DNA of 64,000 nt from NCBI RefSeq assembly GCF_020360975.1, contig NW_025408676.1, forward strand, positions 682,001 to 746,000, read 5' to 3'. Source of the stretch: Hirsutella rhossiliensis (lineage: Eukaryota; Ascomycota; Sordariomycetes; Hypocreales; Ophiocordycipitaceae). The notes under the pieces are model-generated. The model was given only the letters and a program-made list of their open reading frames with translations. It ran no database searches and was not told the DNA's origin. Below are positions 24,109 to 33,843 of this stretch, one piece after another. Within the stretch, counting starts at the first letter, position 1. The number at the start of each line of letters is the position of its first letter. Made by a program: the position numbers and the translations under genes.

Positions 24109-25503
24109 TCAAAGTCGAGAATCCTTCGCCGAAAAAACCCTCGCCACCTCGCCGGCCCCCCCGCGTGCGCCAAACATGTCCCTCAGATCCGCCACCAGCT
24201 GATCCGGCCTCTCATGCGACGCAAAGTGCCCGCCCTCTTTGTGGAACCGCTCAAACACGACGGGTCCCAGCGTCCGCGCCCACGTCTTGGGCACCACGAC
24301 GACGTCCCGCGGGAAGACGGAGTAGCCCAGCAGCACGCGCGGCACGTACTCGACGCCGCGGGCCACGCGGTCCATCTCGGCGTGCCGACTCTCGTAGTAG
24401 ATGCGCAGGCTGGCCGCGGGCCCGGCCGTCGAGAACTGGTAGATGGAGATCCAGGCGAGCACCTCGTCGTCGGTCCAGGGGTAGTCGTCGGTCCAGTCGT
24501 GCAGTTTTTCGTAGATCCACGCGAGCAGCGCAACGGGTGAGTCGGCCATGCCGAAGCCCAGGGTTGACGGCTTCGTGCTCTGCTCCACGTTGTAGCCGTA
24601 CCCTTCCTTCCGGAACCAGGCGCTCCGCTCGAGCCCTTTCTTCTCTAGCTCAGAGTACGGCTCGATGGCATGCTGTAGATAGAGGAGCGGCGACTTTGCG
24701 AGGGTGGGCGGTTGCCTTGCGGGTACGAAATTGACATGTGTGGCCAGGCAATGCTCCGGATATTGGACGGCCATGAGTCTGGTGACTATGAAGCCCCAGT
24801 CGCCGCCCTGGGTGACTACATCGAGAGGTCAGCACCTCGATGGAAGACGGCTTTAACGAACAAAGGTGAAAGCTTGCTGGTCTCGTGCTCCCCGGAAGTA
24901 GGGAAAGGGTCTTCACGTACCGTACTTGTCGTAGCCGAGTTTGAGCATGACCTTGTGCAGCGTCTCTGCATACTGCGGGATGCCGAATCCCCTCTTGATC
25001 ACGCCGTCCGAGAAGCCAAAGTTGGGCAGCGACGGAGCAACAACGTGAAAGGACGGCCCCTGATCAGCTTCCGTGAGAAGAGGCAGTATTTTATTAACCT
25101 CGACAAAGCTACCCGGCCCTACAGCCAAGCAGACGTCAGCCAAGCCCAGTCCCGTTCACCGTTTCAGCGGACGCTTACATCCGTGGCAGAAGAGCAGCGG
25201 AATACTGCCCGGCTGGCTGCTCCGCTTGTGCACAAGGTAAATGTTGAGCTCGCCGAAGCCTTCCACCGCGACCCTCGTCTGGAACTGCGGCAGCTCGTTC
25301 AGCTTGGCCTCGTGGGCGCGCCAGTCGAACCCCTGGCGCCAGTACGCCGCCAACCGCTTCACATCGGCCAGAGGGGCGCCGTAGTTCCAGTCGTCGGAGA
25401 AGTCGACCTCGTCGGCAAACGTTGACGCCGCAAGCTTTTCCTTTAAGCGCTGGATTGCCGAGTCGGGCACCTCGATGCGAAACGGCTCAACCTGGGAGGA
25501 CAT
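24109..25503 (-). CDS. Epoxide hydrolase (alpha/beta hydrolase) with C-terminal SRL
   Basis: Spliced model: exons 25,179-25,503, 24,921-25,118 and 24,109-24,815, giving 409 residues. An EHN-type N-terminal domain (about residues 1-100) is followed by the alpha/beta-hydrolase core. The oxyanion motif HGWPGS (107-112) is created exactly by splicing intron 1. The nucleophile is Asp180 in QGGDWG, created at intron 2. The catalytic His is probably His371 in GGHFASHE. The family opens epoxides to vicinal diols through an alkyl-enzyme ester on that Asp. The last residues are DSRL; SRL is an accepted type-1 peroxisomal signal. It sits 447 bp from the siderophore transporter on the same strand. Length and motifs are normal; the substrate is unknown. 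Confidence 0.92.
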
Positions 25504-25950
25504 TGTCGACTCTTTGTTCGCCCCCCTTGCTGGAGGACAAGCTTCGAGGAGAAAAGGCAGTCCGTCGTGATGCTATCCAAGCAGTCGAGGATGCAGTGGC
25601 AAGAGTTGATCGTGGACGCTCGCGGCGATGCCATCATCCAAGCGGCTGATGACGCACAGCCATCTGCAGCCGGGATAGCCGGAGCAGACCCCGCACGCTG
25701 CACGGATTGTTGGCTGACGAGCCGGCTCTGGCGGCCATGATGCAGAGTTGCACAAGTGCTGCAGAAGCTCAGCATTACGTGGGGGATGTGCCGGTATCCA
25801 AGACTCCTTTATTCGTACTGCCAATAGGACAAGGCCTGCTCTATTTGTAGTCTCTGTTGATTCCGAATATTCTATCAAAATGTCGTTGAAGGGAGTAGCA
25901 AAGTCGAACATCCGCCTCTCGACCCGCCGGTATAAGCTCCCATCACCCAA
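25504..25950. other. Intergenic region between transporter stop and epoxide hydrolase start
   Basis: These 447 bases separate two genes transcribed in the same direction. They should contain the transporter's 3' end and the hydrolase promoter. I see no coding sequence in them. Confidence 0.6.
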
Positions 25951-27918
25951 TTATATCGCTGCCTCATCGGCCGCCATCAGCGCCTCCTGCTGGACCTGTC
26001 GCTTCGAGAGCTTGGGGTTCCTCAGAGCCAATGCGAAACCAATCATGGGTACGCACAAGACCAGACCGGCGAGGCAGAGCAGCCATTGGACGTGTCGGTA
26101 GCTGGCGATGACGGCCTCCCGAATCTCGGTGCCGACGGGGTAGCGCTCGAGGACCGGGAAGGGTGAATCGTAGATTGCCCTGGCCAGCGTGGCATTGGGC
26201 TGGAAAGCGAGGTTGGAGTGCAGGGCGGGCAGCAGCGTTTGTGTCCAGATTGCGCCGGCCAGACAGGTGCCGAACGCGCTGCCGACGTTGTAAAAGGACA
26301 AGTACAGCCCGGTGAGGATGGCGACGTGATCGCGAGTGGCCGATGCTTGGATCGAGGCCTGGGTCGGATAGGCGAAAAAGCCACTGGCCAGGCCCAGAAG
26401 CACCTGCCCGCCGATGATGCCTGCCTTGGAGTGCAGGGAGGCGCCGCCAGGAAAGTTGCAGAGGACGGCAAAGCCGCCCATGAAGAGGCATGTTCCCAAG
26501 ACGATGATGAACTTGAGGCGTCGCAGCCGATAAACGACCATGCCGATGACGACGCCGCTGACGACGCCGAAGAAGGAGAAGAGCGAGAGAGTCCGAGTGG
26601 CCGACTCGATAGAGAAGTCAAAGGCCACGACGAGGACCGTATAGAGGTAGGTCCCTTGAACAGCCCAGGCAAAGTTGAGAAAGCTCCTCACGGCCAGAGC
26701 TGACCACACGCCGCGGTCGCTCAGCAGGCCAAAGGGTACGAGGGGAGTCGCCGCACCCCGTCTCTCCCACAGCACGAAGAGGGGCACGATGGCGAGGCCG
26801 GCAACGAGGGGGGCGACGATGCGGGGATCGCGCCAGTGGGCAGCGGTGCCGCCGACGATGGTCAGGGGCGCAAGGATAAGGGCCAAGGCGCCGACGAGGC
26901 CGACGAGGCCGACGACGTCGAGTTGGCGGAAGAGGTTGCCCCTGGACTCGGCGAGGCCGAGGAAGTGGGCCGTGTCGCGGAAGCCCTTGGGGACACCGCC
27001 ATCGAGCACGCGCTCGCGGCGGCCGTCGAGGGTGTAGAGGGCGATCAGGAGAGGCAGGGAGGCGACGGGGTAGATGATGCACCACATGCCGATGCCCCAG
27101 CGCCAGGTGGTGACGGACAGGACCGCCTTGGTGATGGTGCCACTGACCCAGGTGTTGATGACAAAGGGCAGGGCAGGGACGTAGCTGAAGAAGACGCGGG
27201 CGCGCATCGACGAGAAGTCGGCAACGAGGACCTCGAGGAGGAGGACGATGGAGGTGTAGCCGATCTGGTAGACGGCGGCGCCGGCGCAAAAGGCGTAGAC
27301 GGAAGAGGCGGTGGACTCGATGGCCATGCCGACGACGTAGCAGAGGGTGGAGACGGCGACGACCTCGAAGCGGCCGAAGACGTCTGCGATCTTGGCGGCT
27401 GTCGGCTGGACGGCGATGGCAATGACGCTGCGGAGGAGGTTGATGGTGGAGAGGTATGAGTGAAGCGAGAAGCTCGAGGTGGCGTAGGGCTGGTAGGTGG
27501 AGCGGACTTGGCTCTCGAGACCGTAGGCGTAGCCGACGAGGAAGATGCCGAAAAAGAGCCAGACGCGATCGCGCGTCGTCAGCTGCGACGACATGGCGTC
27601 CATGCGAGCGACGCCAGGGGCACGGGAGGGCGGCGCATGGCGGGGGGACGGCGATGACAGCGACGAGCTGAAGGACGAGGACGAGGACGAGGACAAGGAC
27701 GAGGGCGTCGACGATGCGGACGAGGGCCCGGGCGGGTGCTGCTGGTCACAGGCCAAGGCAAGGGGTGACGGCGGCCCGGGAGGCCGCTGCTGGTGCTGGG
27801 GCCGGCGGCCAAGGAGCGGCGCCGCCTCTGTCGCCTCGCGGTCCGTTGGAGACATGGCGGACGAGGACGGATCAGACGGCCGAGTGTCGTCGTCGAGGCC
27901 GAGGGGATCGGACGTCAA
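25951..27918 (-). CDS. Siderophore-iron transporter, MFS (SIT/ARN type)
   Basis: A single-exon gene of 655 residues. The first ~105 residues are cytosolic and low-complexity (a Pro/Gln run, then a long Ser tract). They are followed by about 14 hydrophobic segments, as usual for the siderophore-iron:H+ symporters. The segment YGLESQVRSTYQPYATSSF with QPTAAKIADVFGR soon after is a hallmark of this family. Members import ferric siderophores across the plasma membrane or vesicle membranes during iron shortage. A GATA-type iron-regulator site lies 192 bp upstream. The Ser-rich tail is longer than usual and rests on the first ATG. The specific siderophore cannot be told. Confidence 0.93.
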   Translation of the reverse strand: MTSDPLGLDDDTRPSDPSSSAMSPTDREATEAAPLLGRRPQHQQRPPGPPSPLALACDQQHPPGPSSASSTPSSLSSSSSSSFSSSLSSPSPRHAPPSRAPGVARMDAMSSQLTTRDRVWLFFGIFLVGYAYGLESQVRSTYQPYATSSFSLHSYLSTINLLRSVIAIAVQPTAAKIADVFGRFEVVAVSTLCYVVGMAIESTASSVYAFCAGAAVYQIGYTSIVLLLEVLVADFSSMRARVFFSYVPALPFVINTWVSGTITKAVLSVTTWRWGIGMWCIIYPVASLPLLIALYTLDGRRERVLDGGVPKGFRDTAHFLGLAESRGNLFRQLDVVGLVGLVGALALILAPLTIVGGTAAHWRDPRIVAPLVAGLAIVPLFVLWERRGAATPLVPFGLLSDRGVWSALAVRSFLNFAWAVQGTYLYTVLVVAFDFSIESATRTLSLFSFFGVVSGVVIGMVVYRLRRLKFIIVLGTCLFMGGFAVLCNFPGGASLHSKAGIIGGQVLLGLASGFFAYPTQASIQASATRDHVAILTGLYLSFYNVGSAFGTCLAGAIWTQTLLPALHSNLAFQPNATLARAIYDSPFPVLERYPVGTEIREAVIASYRHVQWLLCLAGLVLCVPMIGFALALRNPKLSKRQVQQEALMAADEAAI

Positions 27919-28109
27919 AGTATCTCCGGTGGTTGCGATTGAAGCACCACGTCATCTCGGGCTCCTGGACCCCGTCTCCCCAATGCCGCCTTTGATGCTG
28001 GTTTCTTCCCTGGTCCCGCTCGGCGGCGAAAGGCCAACAGATGGGCAGCAGTGACTCGGTGAGTCTGGGGACCAAGGCAGACGGTTCCACAGCAGGCCCC
28101 GGATGCACG

Positions 28110-28118
28110 ATCAGATAA
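28110..28118 (+). promoter_or_regulatory. Candidate SreA/Sre1 GATA-factor site
   Basis: ATCAGATAA fits the extended consensus ATCWGATAA reported for the fungal iron regulators SreA and Sre1, which repress siderophore genes when iron is plentiful. It lies 192 bp before the start codon of the siderophore transporter, the expected place. Binding itself is inferred. Confidence 0.65.
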
Positions 28119-28639
28119 GATGGCGAGATTAAGCGAGAGAGGTCGACGATGGGATGGCGGGGTCGGGCTTGTGGAGGAGGGCGGGGCGGGCCAAGGAATG
28201 CCTGGAACGGGAAGGTTTAGCCGCAAACCTGCGGGTGCCTTTCTCCGTTTGGCTTGCAGAGAAAGGCACGCGCAGCTCCAGGGCGTGCCTGCCCCTTTTA
28301 ACATACGACTCATACAAACGTCGGGCTGCTCCAGGCAGCACGCGACCACGCTCGGAAAAGGAAGGAAGCAAGGCGTCGAAAGGGGCGAGGCAGGGGCGAG
28401 GCGGTGCCTGGCCATTATATCACGCACTGCGTTCCCCCCCTCTCATCCATCCATTAACTTGATGCCTGCTGCATGCAGGCGCCTCCTGCAGGGCGCGCGC
28501 CCGAAATAACTGGTGGTTGCGTGCAGCTTCCTTTCTTTTTCGTCCTCTCTTCGCCTTGCAACAGTCGCCAGGCACCGAAACGGTGGTGAGACGAGTGTAG
28601 CCAGTTATGACAAGAAAAGAAAGCGCACAAGAGGGGCGC

Positions 28640-28715
28640 TCTCTTCCTCTTCCCCTTCCCCCCCCCCCCTTCTCTCTCTCTAAAATTCATGCACAATGCC
28701 TCCCCCCCCCTTTCG
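28640..28715. repeat. Polypyrimidine low-complexity tract
   Basis: A run of C/T with a 12-base C stretch, a CTCTCTCT run and a second C stretch. It has no coding reading and lies in the promoter-side region of the transporter. Confidence 0.75.
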
Positions 28716-29694
28716 GCCCAGTGACCGACTGATGACTCTGTGAATCATTCGGCGTGGGCTAGTGGGCCTCCACTCCAAGTCACAGGCTCACTGGCCAGCC
28801 GACACCCCTACAGCGAGACAGCGAATGAGCAGCAGGGCTTCCTCGACGGCTGACGCGGTCCTCACATCGTCTGTCTGATAAAGCAACGAGGCAGGGCGAA
28901 TGAGGAAGTAGACCCCAAGAGGTTGATTTGCAGCATCGAGAGGCTGCTGCACCTTGATGCCGCCCGCCTTCATCTCGCACTTACACAGGGCGTAGCTCAT
29001 CTTGAGCCCTTGGGCCAGTCAGTTCGCTAGGTTGGGCAGTAATTAACTCGTTGGCACCGCAACAGTCAGCCGTCTGCATTGGCTGCCTCTCCCGGGGGGC
29101 TTGTTGTGCCAGATCGCGCAGATACGGCAAAGCGAAGCTCTGCTAGTAGTCTCTTGCATCATCCACCCATCAGGCAAGCAGCCATCACCACCCTGCGTCG
29201 AGACTCACCTCGTTGGTCGAGCCAACCCCGGGCCACGGCCCGCTTGCCTGGTCCTTGCGTTATTTTCTCCAGCTACCAACAAGGCATGGAGCCCCTGCCC
29301 TGTCGCCGGCCGAGCGGGTCCGATCCCCGGAGCTCCGCTACGGCCGAGCATCCAAGGTCGTCGGCCCCGGCAGTCGGCGGCAGCGCAAATCGGGCCAGAG
29401 CATAACCAACTTCATCAACTTCTGGTATTCGTACACCATCAAAATACATGCAGACATGAACTTTGTGAGCTGTCCTCATAAGCACCTTTTCGGCCGATTA
29501 GGGACTTGCGGTCGGGACCGATAATGCTGTTGGTGACTGTCCTGCAGTGGCCGCCGCCCCCAATTTGCCACCACACTCCCTCGTCTAGTAACTCCATTTT
29601 ACTCTCCAACGCCGTGAAAACGCAGCTAAACAGCCCATTGGCCACCTTCACCTCCTTGGCCGAAAACAATGTCCCGCCTCATGAAGAACAGCCC

Positions 29695-31867
29695 TCACAC
29701 GCCCGCGGGCACAAGTCGCTCGTCCCACGACATTTGCTGTTCTCGTGCATCGCTTCCCGCGCCACCCGCCGTCTTGCGCCAGACGAGCTGTAGGAATGAC
29801 ACGGCATCGAGCGGGCTTGGGTCCCCGAGGTAAAAGCAGAGCTGACGCAGAGCGTGGCAGATGAACCCTCGGTCCCTGGCGCTTGCACCAGCCTCCATCC
29901 CCGCCATGAAGAGCGGCCAGAATGAAAACTTGCCACACCATGCGGCACCTCGAGCCCTGTCCTCCTCGCGAGCCCAGAGCCGATGTAGTGCATCCATAAG
30001 CCGCGCCAGTGCCCAGTCCCGCGCCGACTCCGCGTCCATGACCAAGCCCTCGCGGATGACGGCGGTGGCTTGGGACGCCATGGGTCCTGGCCCACCACGC
30101 CGGCGTCGTCGCTTTCGATCAACGTGCAATGTGCGGATGCAGTAGAGCATCACTGCGTACTGAAACGCCTTGGCCAAGTCTTGGCACATCTCGTGAACCA
30201 CCTCGCGAGCCCCAGCCAGTTCCGTCCCGACCGCCTCGCCTTTATCTGCCCGCAGCCTCTCTTCAGGGACTGGCTCCTTTGTGGTTTCCGGCTCAGACGA
30301 CGAATCCGCAAGAGCTGGCGAGAAAGGCTTTTGCAGGTGGTTCCGGGTCCAGGTCGCTGCGTCAAACGACGCAATGCTCGTCAGCAGCCGGCTAGACATG
30401 GCGTCTAGCTCTACGACACCCGGTGTAGACTCGCCGCCCAGCGCACGGGCCAGATTGATACGAATGATGGCCTCGAGCAGCTGTTGGGAAACGGAAAATC
30501 CAAGTCTTTGCCGTCGCTGTAGATGGCGCCCAACTGCGGTATGTAGTCAACCTGCGAAACGGTTTCGGGTTCCATCAGCTGCGTCGGCATCAGGACCGAC
30601 TGCATAATGTCCACGCTGCGTGCTTCACTTAGCACTTTCTTCAATAACCTTCAAGGGAACCAAAGGAGACAGGCGCGAGTTTCCCGAGCCCCGGTTACAA
30701 CTCACAGCATGAAATTGGCCAAGGTATGCGAGCTGACCTTGGTCGCGAGCCGGCCAAAGCCACTGCGACGGGCAATAACAGTTCGGGCTGCGGCGAGGTG
30801 GGCATTCCAGGCGCCGAATGCCGACTGCTGAATCTATCCGAGTGGCTTGTGTAAATAGGCAGTGGTCAAACCGACCCCTGGACTGGCCAAGACAGAGCTT
30901 TGGTCCCTTCTTACCTCGACTCGCATGAGTACAGCGATAGCACTCAGCACCGGGCCCTCATAGCGTGTGCTGGGGTCGTCCAGCTGTTTCTGGAGGGCCC
31001 TGAGTGTCCGCCGGTGATACTCATAGACGATGGGCATCGAAGGGCTCCGCAACAGACTCATGTGGTGTCTGTGGATGCCGAGAGCCCCGCCGTTGAGCTC
31101 TGACCTGGACGCCAGTCCCGGTTGCTGGGCATAGCATCTGATGGCCTGGTGCGTCAAGCTCGTGGAAACAATAATGCCCATAATGAGCTCGGGAATGCAT
31201 CGCCAGTTTTCGAGGGCAACCCTGTGTGGATTCGTGGCCGAGTCGAGGAGAACCAAATCAGGGCACATATAGCTGTTGTCTGCTCCCGCCACCATTCGAA
31301 GGCACACGCAGGTCAGCGTTGAATCCTTTCAGCCACCTCGGGGTCCTTTGACGCACAGTAGCGAAGAGAGTGGAGGGCCCGCCGGTGATTCTGGTAATCA
31401 ACGGGATCCAGGCCTGCAGAAGGGTCGGGCTTGGGTCTCTGCCTCTGCAGATGACACCGCAGCCGAAGCTCGTAGCAGCGTGCAATGCTCTTGTCGGCTC
31501 GTTCGTCGGCCTTGCCGTGCTGCGGCATGAGGACCAGCTTCGGCCGCCCCCGTTTCTTGCGCTGTGCGCCCCCTTTGGCCGGTCTCGCCGCACGCTCCTG
31601 GTGCTGTTCGGGTCTCGCGGCGATCTCGGCAGGCGGCAGGCCGAAAGATTGCTGAAGGACCCAGCGAACCGGCCGGCCGCCATAGCCCAGGCATTCCACG
31701 CCCCGGGCAGCGCACTTGCTGCAGCCAGGCTCGCCCCCGTCACAACGCAGTCGTTTGAGGCGGCAAGTGTGACACTGAGCGCAGCGGGGCCGCGATGCCT
31801 TGCTCGCCTCGGCCAAGGTGTGGCTGGAGTGGCCGGTGCTCGGTGCGATGATCGACGAAGCGCTCAT
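29695..31867 (-). CDS. Zn(2)Cys(6) transcription factor
   Basis: Best model: exons 31,357-31,867; 30,915-31,279; 30,706-30,827; 30,552-30,648; 29,695-30,480, giving 626 residues. The N-terminal binuclear cluster follows CX2CX6CX6CX2CX6C exactly, starting CHTCRLKRLRC. It is followed by a basic linker (KKRGRPK), then the LRYYNSYMCPDLV segment, created at intron 1, which opens a Fungal_trans_2-type regulatory region. Introns 1-3 have good GT-AG ends; intron 1 also has a GCTGAC branch site. The fourth intron (71 bp, donor GTTGAC) is weaker; the alternative is a frame error there. Such factors bind paired CGG half-sites. It is divergent from the STAND gene, with 2 kb between them. Target genes are unknown. 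Confidence 0.82.
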
Positions 31868-33843
31868 CTTGGGTTTTGGGCGGTGAAGTCCTGCTGTCGC
31901 CCGCTCTATGGGGGGTGTAAGTGGCGAGATGAGTCTAGATGTAAGAAACGCTCTTGGTCATGTTACCCGGGTCGCTCTGTGCCCGTTTTCTAGGCTGCCA
32001 TTTCCAGAGTAGTGGACGTCTGGGACAACCCTGGGGCAGTGCTGGCTCGGGGCTGTGCCACCGAAGCGCACAGTGAGGCGGTCTGACGCGACATCGTAAG
32101 CCGCGGCTGAGCTGAGAAACCTATCCATCGGGGTCGCGCAACGCCAGTCTCCGACTTTGGATGCTTGCGCCCCGTTTCCAGCGGTCTCGAGGATTCATCG
32201 GTGACACAGGCAAGCTGCTATCATTTGGTGGTCCGCGCAAGTCGACGTTTGGATTTGGCAATGCCAAACTTCTCGAGTCCCGCACGTACATTACCAGCTG
32301 TTCAGTACTTCGCGTGCTTGTCACCAGGACATGACTGAAAATCAGCTTACGAAACCCTGTACATACTCGGTAGGCAGCCGTTGGAGGAGGCTTGGCTTTC
32401 CACCAAGTGCTCGTCGCGCCGGCACTTGCTGTGCCAAGGATGTCAAAGCCGATGCCGTTAAGCCTGATAGCCCAGGCACCTCGGCCGGGTGGTGCGCAGG
32501 CCGGCCTTTCTCGTAGACGACATTGGCTAATACACGCCCGAATCCCGCGTGGCTGTTGGTGGCGATGCTGACGGCGGAGCTAGGCTGCACCCAGGCTGTC
32601 GTTGCCGAGTCGGGAGTCGCCAAAGAAAATACTGCTTCAAAGTCCCGTGTGAGCTCTCGGCTGACACGATGGGGGGGTGGATGACGTATACCTCCTCGGT
32701 AGTTTCCACAGGAGATGCCCGTCAACGACTGACACAAGCCAGCGGCTACGGGAGCCTCAAAGGCGACGACAGGCCCGAGAGAGATGCGTCATGCCAGCCG
32801 AGGCATGATGAAAGGCCTCTGGTTGACGACGAGCCTGGGCGTGTGTCAGTCCATTTCCTCACACGTGGGGTATGCAGGGGCGTAAACTGTACAGCAGGTT
32901 GTGAGTGCGACTGGGCGGGTGCGGACCTCGGTCGCAAGACAAGGTTCGTGGGCCGACAGGGCGCGAGAAACTGAGGCCATCGCCGTGAAGATGGCCATCT
33001 CGCGACTATCTGGTGTACTTGTGCGACCCGGATCAACTATCCGCCTCGAGTACCGTTGATGCGCCTCGGCCTGTGAAGGGTACACGTAGTGATAAGGCTC
33101 GCCGATCACCACGATAACCGCCCTGGAGACAACTCACGACGTGACGGCGGGTCCCTGCCTTTGCTCTGTGCGCCAGAAGGGTCACTTGACCCGGTCACGA
33201 ATACAGCCCCATTCCCACCTCAACTCAAATCTAGAGTCACCCTCGCGAGCCTCCGTCCTTGTCATGCCCGACCATTCAGCCGACGAGCCTCGTCCGCCTG
33301 GACGCCTCGAGCCCTGCCTGCAGCAGATGCAGGTGCTGTCCTCCCCCGCCGCCCGCGTCACTGGCAACCCGCATGGGCGTTAGAAGGAGCCGGTGTGATC
33401 GTCCATCCGCCTCTCTCTGCCTTGGGCTGCCGGCTCCAAAAGAAGAAAAACCTGTACGGCTCCATGTGCGGTCGATGGGCTGACGCGCCAATCCTACCCA
33501 ATGCCGCCCACCTCCTCATCTTCCCCGACGATCCTTCAACATCGCATCCTCATGTCGGCCAACGTCCTTCGCAGCGCTGCCCCTCTTTAACAGCATCGGT
33601 GCCTGCACGTTGGTTGTATGAGGAAGCCTTCATCAACTCCGAACCTCGTCTCACTAGGCGCCGGCAGATAGGGCGTCTGCATAACTAGTTGCATTGCCAG
33701 GATTCATCTATTGCTGCTCGCCGCCAGAAGAACAGACTCACGATACCCTTTTCACCCACTACAGATCACTACTGCCTCGACTGCCAACTTCTGTCTTTTC
33801 TCGTACTGTCTGGCTCTGCTTTGATCTTCGAGCTCGTTCGACA
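31868..33843. other. Divergent intergenic region between regulator and STAND gene
   Basis: Nearly 2 kb without a supported gene. Overlapping frames reach about 200 codons (for example 33,089-33,688, plus) but are rich in Arg, Pro and Ser and lack any domain. In-frame coding-like sequence also runs upstream of the STAND start (from 33,694), but it reads as leader without conserved motifs. Confidence 0.6.

Larger units (their letters stand above)
27919..29694. other. Intergenic region: transporter promoter and regulator 3' side
   Basis: This 1.8-kb stretch has no convincing gene. It holds the GATA site at 28,110 and a polypyrimidine stretch with two C-runs and a CT run at about 28,640-28,712, typical of promoter low complexity. 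Several reading frames of 60-170 codons overlap on both strands without codon or domain support. Confidence 0.6.

Noticed and set aside
23955..24734. 259-codon plus-strand frame rich in Arg, Ser and Pro
   Set aside because: It is antisense to the third exon of the epoxide hydrolase, which has catalytic motifs.
28129..28509. Overlapping frames around the transporter promoter
   Set aside because: Several frames on both strands with C/G-rich low complexity and no motifs; the region contains the expected promoter.
33089..33688. 199-codon plus-strand frame upstream of the STAND gene
   Set aside because: No domain, Arg/Pro/Ser-rich, and overlapped by frames on both strands; probably spacer or leader.
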